This document shows positions 1-6,958 of a stretch of 44,039 bases of DNA, in pieces. The notes under the pieces were generated by a model that did no database searches, was not told the origin of the DNA, and worked only from the letters and a program-made list of their open reading frames with translations. How positions within the stretch are numbered: the stretch's first letter is position 1; every line of letters begins with the position of its first letter. Source of the DNA: Alphaproteobacteria bacterium (lineage in GTDB: Bacteria; Pseudomonadota; Alphaproteobacteria; Micavibrionales; Micavibrionaceae); NCBI GenBank assembly GCA_027482195.1, contig JAIXWE010000011.1, positions 1 to 44,039 of the forward strand, written 5' to 3'. The position numbers and the translations under genes are program-made.

Positions 1-350
1 GCCCATGTTTTGAGTGAGTTCGCACCGGGTGGTGGGTTCATCCATTCTAAACCCCCGCCACTGGGTGAGAAAATGCGACAGCGCGGACTAGTGCAATTGG
101 GATTTGTATATCCGGTTTGAACCGAATTTTCAAAGCTGATTTGAAATTTGCTAAATCCATTTGCGCGAACGCGCGCGACCGCATCACGAAACATATTTCC
201 TTGTTGAATAAGTTCCCCGGCCAAAATGTCGGCGCGCTCTTGGGATAAACCTTGCCCGCCCGTTCCGCGTGAAAGCGCAAAGCCCAACGCTGCAAACAAG
301 GCAACAGCCAAAAGAATATAAAAAAAGATGGAACCTTGCTGGTGTTTCAT
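1..350 (-). CDS. Pilin-like membrane-anchored protein, 3' end cut by window edge
   Basis: This frame is open from the ATG at 350 down to base 1 with no stop (116 codons), so the ORF track missed it. The protein starts MKHQQGS followed by a hydrophobic stretch (about residues 8-26, IFFYILLAVALFAALGFAL), then a polar region. A short basic, Gly-ending leader followed directly by a hydrophobic helix resembles type IV pilin-like or pseudopilin N-termini, although the usual Glu at mature position 5 is absent. A cysteine pair lies in NPNCTSPRC (about residues 83-88). The track ORF 47..304 is another frame of the same bases. The gene lies 9 bp downstream of the next minus-strand gene, suggesting one transcript. 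Function is not recognised; the pilin-like call is an inference from the N-terminus only. Confidence 0.6.
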   Translation of the reverse strand, partial: MKHQQGSIFFYILLAVALFAALGFALSRGTGGQGLSQERADILAGELIQQGNMFRDAVARVRANGFSKFQISFENSVQTGYTNPNCTSPRCRIFSPSGGGLEWMNPPPGANSLKTW

Positions 351-359
351 ATGACCAGT

Positions 360-764
360 CTAACGCAAAAAGGAATGAAAATCACGCTCATGTGATTTCG
401 GAATATGAACCTCAATGACGGAAATTTTATGGTCAGCAAGGGTGAGCAAAATATCCCGCCCCGACCCAATCTCAACATCATCGGTGACGCCCAAGCCTAA
501 AACGGGGCACTCCAGCGCTTCACCTTTTCTTAAGCGATCTTCCACGCGTAAACGTTTGGCGCGGTTGCTATCGGAAAGCTCCTCAGCAGATTTAAGGGTT
601 CCGTCGGGCTTGATCCATTCATGGGCAAACAAGGATTTACGCCAGCTTTTCACAATTGGCTCAATGGCAATTTGCAGTGTGATAAATTTATCTTCCCGCC
701 CTTTAATGGCCGGATTGGTGATGAAATTAACCGCCACATGTGGTGGTAAGGAAGGTAAAGCCAT
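360..764 (-). CDS. Hypothetical protein, 134 aa
   Basis: I do not recognise a family. The protein is soluble-looking and mixed-charge, without signal peptide or membrane segment; it contains a basic middle region (SNRAKRLRVEDRLRKG) and a C-terminal half that looks like alternating strands (DILLTLADHKISVIEVHIP). The start at 764 is supported by an AAGGGG Shine-Dalgarno-like sequence about 6 bases upstream on the minus strand. It reads toward the pilin-like gene with a 9-bp gap, so the two are probably cotranscribed. The opposite-strand ORF 415..813 covers the same bases but has Ser/Arg-rich, low-information sequence typical of an antisense shadow. Confidence 0.6.
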   Translation of the reverse strand: MALPSLPPHVAVNFITNPAIKGREDKFITLQIAIEPIVKSWRKSLFAHEWIKPDGTLKSAEELSDSNRAKRLRVEDRLRKGEALECPVLGLGVTDDVEIGSGRDILLTLADHKISVIEVHIPKSHERDFHSFLR

Positions 765-835
765 ATCACGCCCCTTATGGACAAGAATTTTACTTTACTA
801 TAAAAAGGCATAAGAAAAACTTAACAGTGAAACCC

Positions 836-1024
836 ATGGCCGCTTCTATTTCCTCCCCGTCATCCCCCCCCGAAATAATTCACGTGCCCCGCGATTGTGA
901 CCAGGTAAAATGCGATGGCGGCGGCGGAGCCTTAGGCCATCCCATTGTTTTTTATAGCTTTGATGGGCGCGATTCTGTGACATGCCGTTATTGCGACCGT
1001 GTTTTTGAAAAAACCAAATCTTGA
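836..1024 (+). CDS. Zinc-finger (CHCC-type) small protein, NDUFS6-like
   Basis: A 62-residue protein with the pattern C-x9-H-x14-C-x2-C: CDGGGGALGH followed by FDGRDSVTCRYC. This is the zf-CHCC domain found in small alphaproteobacterial proteins and in the C-terminal half of mitochondrial complex I subunit NDUFS6. It would bind one zinc ion; in bacteria the exact role, possibly linked to respiratory complex I, is not settled. The track ORF begins at 740, but that upstream part overlaps the divergent gene at 360-764. The internal ATG at 836 yields the usual compact length; its ribosome site is weak. The stop codon overlaps the predicted -35 of the hsp20 promoter. Confidence 0.75.
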   Translation: MAASISSPSSPPEIIHVPRDCDQVKCDGGGGALGHPIVFYSFDGRDSVTCRYCDRVFEKTKS

Positions 1025-1048
1025 TTTTTTAACCAAGCTTCTTATATT
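1021..1048 (+). promoter_or_regulatory. Candidate promoter of hsp20
   Basis: TTGATT (1021-1026), a 16-base spacer and TATATT (1043-1048) form a plausible housekeeping promoter. A start near 1055 would give a leader of about 64 bases that contains the thermometer hairpin. I see no clear heat-shock sigma-32 type promoter, consistent with control at the translation level. Confidence 0.4.
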
Positions 1049-1092
1049 TTAGAGAGAGTATTAGTGCTGGAAATCCGGGCTGATCAAAAATT

Positions 1093-1118
1093 TAACTTGC
1101 TCAACTGAGGAGTTTGCA
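1093..1118 (+). promoter_or_regulatory. ROSE-like RNA thermometer hairpin over hsp20 Shine-Dalgarno
   Basis: The leader can fold as AACUUGCUC (1094-1102), loop AACU, GAGGAGUUU (1107-1115). The pairs are C-G, U-A, C-G, then a G-G mismatch, U-A, U-G, a C-U mismatch, A-U, A-U. This buries the GAGGAG ribosome site six bases before the ATG. The UUGCU sequence opposite the Shine-Dalgarno with a G-G mismatch is the hallmark of ROSE elements, which melt at high temperature and are common before small heat-shock genes of alphaproteobacteria. The fold was derived by eye. Confidence 0.65.
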
Positions 1119-1571
1119 ATGACAACACGTTTATCTTTATTTGATTCTCCCCTTTTCTTAGGTTTTGATCAATTTGAACGTACGTTGGACCGTGTGCGCA
1201 AAAGCACATCCGAAGGCTATCCCCCTTATAATATTGAACAAATTGGCGAACATGGCTTGCGGATCACGCTGGCTGTCGCAGGGTTCAGCTTGAACGATTT
1301 GGATATTCAGCTTGAACAAAATCAGTTGGCTATCCGCGGCAAACAAGAAGATGACGCCACACGCACGTATCTGCATCGCGGTATTGCGGCACGGCAATTT
1401 CAACGTAGTTTTGTTTTGGCAGACGGTATTGAAGTTCTGGGTGCGTCACTTGATAACGGCTTGTTGCACATCGATATGAAGCGAGTCGAGCCCGAAGTTA
1501 CCGCCCGCAAAATCGTCATCACCGCGCCGGGCCATGTTGACACATTGAAAATCAATGACGCAAACGCTTAG
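1119..1571 (+). CDS. Small heat-shock protein, Hsp20 family (IbpA-like)
   Basis: A 150-residue alpha-crystallin-type chaperone that binds unfolding proteins in the cytoplasm and keeps them refoldable without ATP. The alpha-crystallin domain spans about residues 37-135, beginning at YNIEQIGEHGLRITLAVAGF and closing with the conserved A-x3-NG-x-L signature seen as GASLDNGLLHIDM. The N-terminal arm (SLFDSPLFLGFDQFERTLDRV) is the class A form typical of IbpA. The ATG follows GAGGAG with a six-base spacer, and this site is sequestered in a ROSE-like hairpin, so translation is probably heat-induced. The following DUF1150 gene is the usual neighbour in alphaproteobacteria. Confidence 0.94.
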   Translation: MTTRLSLFDSPLFLGFDQFERTLDRVRKSTSEGYPPYNIEQIGEHGLRITLAVAGFSLNDLDIQLEQNQLAIRGKQEDDATRTYLHRGIAARQFQRSFVLADGIEVLGASLDNGLLHIDMKRVEPEVTARKIVITAPGHVDTLKINDANA

Positions 1572-1601
1572 TTTGTGATAGAATCATTTAAGAGGTTGAT
1601 G

Positions 1602-1859
1602 ATGACACAAGACAATAATAATGATGTCGATCCAGATGCGCGTGCTTTTTTAAAAGCCTTGTCACCACAAGACTTTCTTGCTTTTGGCATGAATGAATTG
1701 GCTTATGTTGCGCCGCTTCAAGTGACGCATTTTGGTGTAACGCGCACGGCTTATGCCTTGCGTTCTGCGGATGGCGGGACGTTGATGGTCGCGGATCACC
1801 CGCATTTGGCGCTTGCTGCGGCGCGCCAACATGACATGGAAGCGATGATTCTTCATTAA
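1602..1859 (+). CDS. DUF1150 family protein
   Basis: An 85-residue protein matching the DUF1150 family by its core (FGMNELAYVAPLQV, then ADGGTLMVADHPHLALAAARQHDM). The family is alphaproteobacterial and regularly sits just after an hsp20 gene, as here (30 bp gap), which suggests a role in the same stress response; its biochemical function is unknown. The track start at 1575 is a GTG without a ribosome site. AAGAGG at 1590-1595 points to the ATG at 1602 (or 1599). Confidence 0.85.
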   Translation: MTQDNNNDVDPDARAFLKALSPQDFLAFGMNELAYVAPLQVTHFGVTRTAYALRSADGGTLMVADHPHLALAAARQHDMEAMILH

Positions 1860-1907
1860 CCATTATTTTCTTGCCATTTTTGGGGTTGAGAATTTAAAAC
1901 CTCAAGA

Positions 1908-2732
1908 ATGAGTACTGAAAATATTTTAATCGCAACGCATCAGGGAAAAAGATGGGAGATGGAAGATCGCGCTTTTGCGTTTGTTTTTCCAACCCATGAT
2001 CTGCGCTCTCCAGAATTAGATCTCAAAGATTTTTTTGAGGCCGCACATAACGCAACCGAATCACACGAGTCCGGGGCAGTTTTAACTGCGCTTTTTTACC
2101 ACGCGGCAACTCATTCGGCCACGGTGGCACAATTGGGCGATTGCCGCGCTTATGTAAGTTCTGAGAATGGCAAGGGGGGCATGCAAAGTAAAAGATTGGG
2201 TGTCTCGCATACGCCAATCTTAAAATCTGAGAAAAAAACACTTCTTGAGCGCGGTGGTAAGTTGAATGAGACTGAAACAATGGTTTTATCTGATGACGCG
2301 CATGCCGAGGTGGGGGTGACCCGTGCGCTTGGTGATCATCGCTTTTCTTCTTTATCGCGGGTACCTGATATTTTTTCTGAAGCCTGCGGTGCTCTTCCGC
2401 GCCCATTTTATTTGATTGCGATGACGAATGGTTTTTTTATTGGCGGGCGACCAAAAATTACCCGTTATGATACAACCTTTTTGCAAATGTCGTGGGATGA
2501 GAATCCGGTAAAAGCAATGGCGCAAACATGTCTGGTTCAATCAAAGGGAATGGATAATATGGCGTGTGCTGTCACGAAAATTGATCATGATTTTGATCAT
2601 GATGTGTTGATGTTGGTGGTGGATGGGCATAATGGCGCGCAAGCCGCAGACACAATCATCGCCACTGCGCGCGAATTTTGTTTAAGCCGCTATACGAACG
2701 GGGTTGAGGTCTTGGAACACCGCCCGCAATGA
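1908..2732 (+). CDS. PP2C-like protein phosphatase with displaced DGH motif
   Basis: A 274-residue protein with most PP2C-family Ser/Thr phosphatase motifs: GKRWEMEDR (residues 13-21), SGAVLTALF (55-63), AQLGDCRAYV (74-83), SHTP followed by LLERGG (100-117), TRALGDH (138-144) and DN (216-217). Two features are abnormal. The metal-binding VVDGHNG motif, normally just after MED, lies at residues 237-243, after the last conserved motif. The second acidic motif, normally SDG, reads TNG (173-175), losing one metal ligand. The DNA just before the displaced segment has an 11-bp direct repeat (TTGATCATGAT at 2581 and 2593). The gene overlaps the 3' end of convergent ptsN by 51 bp. Activity cannot be judged; the protein could be a rearranged phosphatase or a pseudophosphatase. 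Confidence 0.75.
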   Translation: MSTENILIATHQGKRWEMEDRAFAFVFPTHDLRSPELDLKDFFEAAHNATESHESGAVLTALFYHAATHSATVAQLGDCRAYVSSENGKGGMQSKRLGVSHTPILKSEKKTLLERGGKLNETETMVLSDDAHAEVGVTRALGDHRFSSLSRVPDIFSEACGALPRPFYLIAMTNGFFIGGRPKITRYDTTFLQMSWDENPVKAMAQTCLVQSKGMDNMACAVTKIDHDFDHDVLMLVVDGHNGAQAADTIIATAREFCLSRYTNGVEVLEHRPQ

Positions 2733-3143
2733 CTCATCGGTTTCTTGCGTGCGCAAGGTTTGGCAAAGTTCTTCATCACGCAAAAGCCGCGTGATACGCG
2801 ACAGGCGTTGCAAATGTAAATTCCCATCATTTTCTGGGGAAAGAATGAGCGCGCAAATATCAATCGGGCGGCCGTCATCTGATTCCATCTCAATGGGTGA
2901 TTTCAGTGTTGTTAAAAGACTGACAGGCGTTGTCAGGGGTGTTGATTTGAGATGGGGAATGACAACGCCGCCGCCAATGGCTGAGCTTGATTGTTTTTCA
3001 AAATGCATCAGCTGGGCATAAACCCATGTCATATCAAGAGATGTTGTTGCTCCAATTTTCCACGATAATTGTTGCAACAGGTGTTCAAAATTATTGACCT
3101 GAAGTTGCGGCAAAAAATGCGTGAAGTAAGGATAATGTGACAT
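2682..3143 (-). CDS. ptsN: PTS IIA-like nitrogen-regulatory protein (PtsN)
   Basis: A 153-residue EIIA-Ntr type protein of the nitrogen phosphotransferase system, a regulatory relay that receives phosphate from NPr on a histidine. The active-site signature is GGGVVIPHLKS, with His64 as the phospho-acceptor; family members read G-x-G-x-AIPH. The C-terminal helix bundle (LQRLSRITRLLRDEELCQTL) also fits. The location after rpoN and hpf on the same strand is the conserved proteobacterial arrangement. An intrinsic terminator lies between hpf and this gene, so it may be expressed at a lower level or from its own promoter. Its last codons overlap the convergent PP2C-like gene. The N-terminus is rather divergent, so the start is less certain. 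Confidence 0.85.
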   Translation of the reverse strand: MSHYPYFTHFLPQLQVNNFEHLLQQLSWKIGATTSLDMTWVYAQLMHFEKQSSSAIGGGVVIPHLKSTPLTTPVSLLTTLKSPIEMESDDGRPIDICALILSPENDGNLHLQRLSRITRLLRDEELCQTLRTQETDESLRAVFQDLNPVRIAA

Positions 3144-3203
3144 TCCTGTGCGACCCCCCGAATCAGACTGAATGCAAAACTGAGCTTTGTGTATCTGAAA
3201 ATA

Positions 3204-3229
3204 AAAAAGGCTGCAAGCGCAGCCTTTTT
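3204..3229 (-). terminator. Intrinsic terminator after hpf
   Basis: AAAAAGGCTGC and GCAGCCTTTTT form an 11-bp perfect stem with a four-base loop. On the minus strand the stem is followed by a T-run, so it fits termination (or partial read-through) between hpf and ptsN. The structure is nearly symmetrical. Confidence 0.75.
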
Positions 3230-3252
3230 AAAAAAACTCTTATGCAAAGGTT

Positions 3253-3855
3253 TTAGAGCTGAGCCGCGCCTTTTTCGTCCAATGGCTCCACCCAACCAAT
3301 ATTTCCATCATTGCGGCGATACACCATATTAATGGCATTGGTTTTTGGGTTGCGGAACAACAAAGCCGTTTGCCCTGCCAAATCTAAGCGCATGACCGCA
3401 TCGGAGACCGACATTTTTTGAATACGCATATCGGTTTCGGCAACCACCAAGGCGTCATCCCCAACCGGAATATCTTCCTCTTCCTCGTTGTCCGATTCAG
3501 CCAACACATAATCACGCGCCTTTGTGGTCTCGGCTTCGGGGAGATTTTCAATACGTTCATGATGATCACGCAAACGTGTTTTATAACGGCGCAATTGTTT
3601 GGCAATTTTATAGGCGGTTTCGTCAAAAGCCGCAGGAGCTTCGGGTGCAGTTGAGGTCGCCGACACCATAATATCTTTGCCAACACGTAACGAAATGTGA
3701 CACCGGAAAAAGCCATGTCCTTCTGGAGAGAATGTCACAACTGTGTCAAAAGCGCGGTTAAAATATTTCTGGTTGATATCTTGAAGTTTTGTTGCAACAT
3801 GAGTGCGCAGTGAGTCGCCAACGTCCATTTGCTTGCCGTGAACTGTTAATTCCAT
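3253..3855 (-). CDS. hpf: Ribosome hibernation promoting factor, long form
   Basis: A 200-residue HPF. The N-terminal S30AE domain (about residues 1-105, starting MELTVHGKQMDVGDSLRTHV) binds the decoding centre of idle 30S subunits. An acidic linker (SDNEEEEDIP) follows, and the C-terminal domain (about 143-195, MSVSDAVMRLDLAGQTALLF) mediates 100S ribosome dimerisation in long-form HPFs. The start is supported by AGGAG seven bases upstream on the minus strand. It normally follows rpoN directly; here murI is inserted between them in the opposite direction, so hpf must use its own promoter in the 52-bp divergent gap with murI. Confidence 0.93.
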   Translation of the reverse strand: MELTVHGKQMDVGDSLRTHVATKLQDINQKYFNRAFDTVVTFSPEGHGFFRCHISLRVGKDIMVSATSTAPEAPAAFDETAYKIAKQLRRYKTRLRDHHERIENLPEAETTKARDYVLAESDNEEEEDIPVGDDALVVAETDMRIQKMSVSDAVMRLDLAGQTALLFRNPKTNAINMVYRRNDGNIGWVEPLDEKGAAQL

Positions 3856-3907
3856 GATAAACTCCTATCATTTCTAAAGAGGATTATTTATTTTAACACT
3901 AAGACCC

Positions 3908-4729
3908 ATGAACGAAAACTTAAATCACACGAAAAAAGATCAAGATGTCATCGGAATTTTTGATTCCGGGTGTGGGGGCTTGACCGTGTTACGCGCATTG
4001 CAAGAAAAATACCCGCATGATTCTTATGTCTATGTCGGGGATCTGGCGCGCCTTCCTTATGGCACCAAAAGCCCTGAAACTGTGAAAAATTATTGTGTAA
4101 GCCTTACGAAATTATTGCTGAACTATCGCCTCAAAGCCTTGGTGATTGCCTGCAATACGGCGTCCACTTACGGGGCTCAAGCAGTGCAAGATTTATGTGG
4201 CTCTGTTCCGGTTGTTGAAGTGATTACGCCAGCCGCAAAAGCGGCGATGCTGCATACAAAGAATAATCATATTGCCGTGATCGCGACACAAGGCACAGTT
4301 TTAAATCACGCCTATCAACGTGAAATTCATCACCATAATCCGGATATCACGGTTACGGAGAAAGCATGTCAATTATTGGTTGCGTTGGCCGAGGAAGGAT
4401 GGGTCAAGGATGATATCGCGCGCGCCACATTGCGGCGTTATCTGGATCCGATTTTTGATGTTGCACATGCACCCGACACATTGATTTTGGGGTGTACCCA
4501 CTTCCCGCTTTTTGAAGATATTTTAAAAGACTATTTGGGTAAGGATATTCATCTGATTAACTCTGGTCATGCAACGGCCGCGGCACTTGATCTAATGCCA
4601 GCAACGACCGCGCCATCAACGCACTTCTTGGTTACGGACAGTGTTGATTCTTTTGTCAATAAAGGCGCACGGTTTTTGGGTAAGCCAATTGACAGACAGA
4701 ATGTTTATCTTACGGATATAACGGATTAA
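3908..4729 (+). CDS. murI: Glutamate racemase
   Basis: A 273-residue enzyme that converts L-glutamate to D-glutamate for peptidoglycan precursors. Both catalytic cysteines are visible: one in ACNTAST (about residue 79) and one in LGCTHFPLF (about residue 195). The substrate-binding GIFDSGCGGLTVLRAL is near the N-terminus and the VYVGDLARLPYGTKS motif follows. Its 3' end overlaps the 3' end of rpoN by 4 bp (convergent). The gene interrupts the usual rpoN-hpf neighbourhood. The ribosome site is weak. Confidence 0.96.
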   Translation: MNENLNHTKKDQDVIGIFDSGCGGLTVLRALQEKYPHDSYVYVGDLARLPYGTKSPETVKNYCVSLTKLLLNYRLKALVIACNTASTYGAQAVQDLCGSVPVVEVITPAAKAAMLHTKNNHIAVIATQGTVLNHAYQREIHHHNPDITVTEKACQLLVALAEEGWVKDDIARATLRRYLDPIFDVAHAPDTLILGCTHFPLFEDILKDYLGKDIHLINSGHATAAALDLMPATTAPSTHFLVTDSVDSFVNKGARFLGKPIDRQNVYLTDITD

Positions 4730-6144
4730 GCTTGGCTTTTGCGAATGCGGTTTCGCTGAACAGATGAAGGGATGTTTAAGCTCTCGCGATATTTGGCAAC
4801 GGTGCGTCGTGCGATGGTAATGTTATATTCCGCCAATTTATCAACCAAATCATCGTCAGATAAAATAACATCGCCCTCGGCGTCGATTAAAGATTGAATA
4901 CGGGCCTTCACCGCTTCAGAGGATGTCGTATTCCCATCCGCCGTTTCAATGGAGGAAGAAAAGAAAAACTTTAATTCATAAAGTCCGCGTGGCGTGCCGA
5001 TAAATTTTCCGGTTGTCACGCGTGATACCGTGCTTTCATGCATATCAATTGCTTCGGCAATTTCGCGAAGCGTAAGCGGCTTCATGAATTCAATGCCGTA
5101 TAAAAAGAAACCATCTTGGCGTTCAATAATTTCACTTGCGACTTTTAAAATTGTTTGCGCGCGTTGGTCCATCGCCTTGACAATCCAATTCGCATTATGA
5201 AGCTGGCTTGTAATATATTCACGTTCTTTTGAATCTTTGCTGTGGGTTGTGACAAGGGTGTAATATTCTTGGTTCACCAAAACACGCGGCAAGGTTGCCG
5301 TATTAATTTCAACGCGATATCCCCCGCCTTGATCTTTGGGAAGGCGTTTCATCATCACGTCCGGAATGGCGGTTTGTGCCACGACATGATCAAATAATGC
5401 GGCCGGCTTTGGATTTAGCGCCTTAACTTCTTCCGCCATATCTTTGATGGCGGCTTCTGATACGTTACAAATTTTGCTTAAGGCCGCGTAATCATGCCGT
5501 GCCAATAAAGGAAGATTGGTCACAAATAATTCCATCACCGCGTCCCACTGGCCGCGCTCTTGAAGTTGAAGCATCATGCAATCTTGAAGATTGGTGGCAA
5601 AGATTCCGACCGGATCGCATTGACGCAAAAATTCAAGAACCGAATCAAGTCTCTCTGCTGAGCAGCCAATTTGTTCGGCCAGACTTTGTGTATTTTCACG
5701 CAGATATCCGGCTTCATCCAAGCGGTCAATTAACAAAGTGGCGATGGATCGATCAAGCGGCGGCAATTGGCTCACTGCAACCTGTTCCATTAAATGATCA
5801 CGTAAATTGGTGGGACGCGTAAGATTTGCACCAAATTCTTGCTCCTCATCCAAAAAATCATGCTGGTTTGAGGAGGTGCCCATATTGAATGCGGAGCCAG
5901 CGTCAAAATCATCATCCTGCGATGGTGATGGCGGGGTGGGGGTGTGATAATCCTCGTCGCTTTCTGGCTCTTCTGGATCAAGTTTTTCAAGAAGCGGGTT
6001 TTGTGCAAGCTCCGTTTCCAGCCATTCCTGAAGCTCTAAATTATTGAGTTGCAGCAATTTAATCGCTTGCTGCATCTGGGGTGTCATCACCAGATTTTGC
6101 TGTTGTTTGAGGTCTAAGGTCTGGAGAAGTTTTTTATCAGCCAT
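4726..6144 (-). CDS. rpoN: RNA polymerase sigma-54 factor
   Basis: A 472-residue sigma-54. Region I is Gln/Leu-rich (LDLKQQQNLVMTPQMQQAIKLLQLNN), followed by an acidic region II (DPEEPESDEDYHTPTP), the core-binding domain, a helix-turn-helix, and the invariant RpoN box near the C-terminus, here ARRTVAKYRESL. It directs polymerase to -24/-12 promoters and needs AAA+ activators. It lies 8 bp after lptB, continuing the kdsD-lptC-lptA-lptB operon, which is a typical arrangement in proteobacteria. Confidence 0.97.
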   Translation of the reverse strand: MADKKLLQTLDLKQQQNLVMTPQMQQAIKLLQLNNLELQEWLETELAQNPLLEKLDPEEPESDEDYHTPTPPSPSQDDDFDAGSAFNMGTSSNQHDFLDEEQEFGANLTRPTNLRDHLMEQVAVSQLPPLDRSIATLLIDRLDEAGYLRENTQSLAEQIGCSAERLDSVLEFLRQCDPVGIFATNLQDCMMLQLQERGQWDAVMELFVTNLPLLARHDYAALSKICNVSEAAIKDMAEEVKALNPKPAALFDHVVAQTAIPDVMMKRLPKDQGGGYRVEINTATLPRVLVNQEYYTLVTTHSKDSKEREYITSQLHNANWIVKAMDQRAQTILKVASEIIERQDGFFLYGIEFMKPLTLREIAEAIDMHESTVSRVTTGKFIGTPRGLYELKFFFSSSIETADGNTTSSEAVKARIQSLIDAEGDVILSDDDLVDKLAEYNITIARRTVAKYRESLNIPSSVQRNRIRKSQA

Positions 6145-6152
6145 AATTTATT

Positions 6153-6923
6153 CTATAATGAAAAGCCTTCACCAAGATAGACGCGGCGCACATCTTCATG
6201 ATCAACAATATGTTCGGGCGCACCTTCCGTCAAAACGGTTCCGTTATGAAGAATGTAAGCACGATCAACAATTTTTAAAGTATCGCGCACGTTATGATCT
6301 GTAATTAAAACGCCAATTCCGCGGTTTTTAAGATAACCAATGAGTGTACGAATATCATTCACTGCAATCGGATCGATCCCGGCCAAAGGCTCATCAAGCA
6401 AAATAAATTGAGGACGCGAAGCGAGGGCGCGCGCAATTTCCACACGCCGACGTTCGCCGCCGGAAAGTGCGATGGCGGGGGTGCGGCGCAAATGCGTAAT
6501 TGAAAACTCAACCAATAAATCTTCTAATAAGGTGTCTTGATCAGAAGGCGATAAATCCAAAGTTTGCAATACACCACGAATATTATCCTCAACCGATAGT
6601 CCACGAAAGATTGACGCCTCTTGCGGCAAATACCCAACTCCTAATCGCGCGCGCCGGTACATTGGCAAATGGGTGATCTCTTCCCCGTCTAAGGTAATCA
6701 CGCCGCTATCGGCTGTGACCAGTCCGGTGACGATGTAAAAACATGTTGTCTTTCCGGCACCATTCGGCCCCAATAAAGCGACCGCTTCCCCGCGGTTCAC
6801 ATTTAGCGAGACATCCCGAAGCACGGGGCGTTTTTTATAAGACTTGCTAATGTGGTGAACTGCCAAGCCGTTTGTTAAAGGGCGCAGATAGCGTTTTGGC
6901 GGCGTGGGCGGCAATTGTGACAT
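6153..6923 (-). CDS. lptB: LPS export ABC transporter ATPase LptB
   Basis: A 256-residue cytoplasmic ATPase that powers extraction of lipopolysaccharide from the inner membrane by LptFG. Walker A is [12 protein letters not shown] (about residues 50-61), the ABC signature is ALSGGERRRVEIARAL, and Walker B is FILLDEPLAGIDPIAV followed by the switch His in LITDHNVRDTL. The motif FYIVTGLV after Walker A is typical of LptB. Its membrane partners lptF and lptG are at 24.0-26.3 kb in this window. Confidence 0.97.
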   Translation of the reverse strand: MSQLPPTPPKRYLRPLTNGLAVHHISKSYKKRPVLRDVSLNVNRGEAVALLGPNGAGKTTCFYIVTGLVTADSGVITLDGEEITHLPMYRRARLGVGYLPQEASIFRGLSVEDNIRGVLQTLDLSPSDQDTLLEDLLVEFSITHLRRTPAIALSGGERRRVEIARALASRPQFILLDEPLAGIDPIAVNDIRTLIGYLKNRGIGVLITDHNVRDTLKIVDRAYILHNGTVLTEGAPEHIVDHEDVRRVYLGEGFSL

Positions 6924-6958
6924 TTCTTTAACTTAAGGAGATCGCTTCAAAAAAGCAA

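Noticed and set aside
415-813. Plus-strand ORF of 132 aa opposite the gene at 360-764
   Set aside because: Low-information Ser/Arg-rich protein, no ribosome site; the minus-strand frame has one and a better composition.
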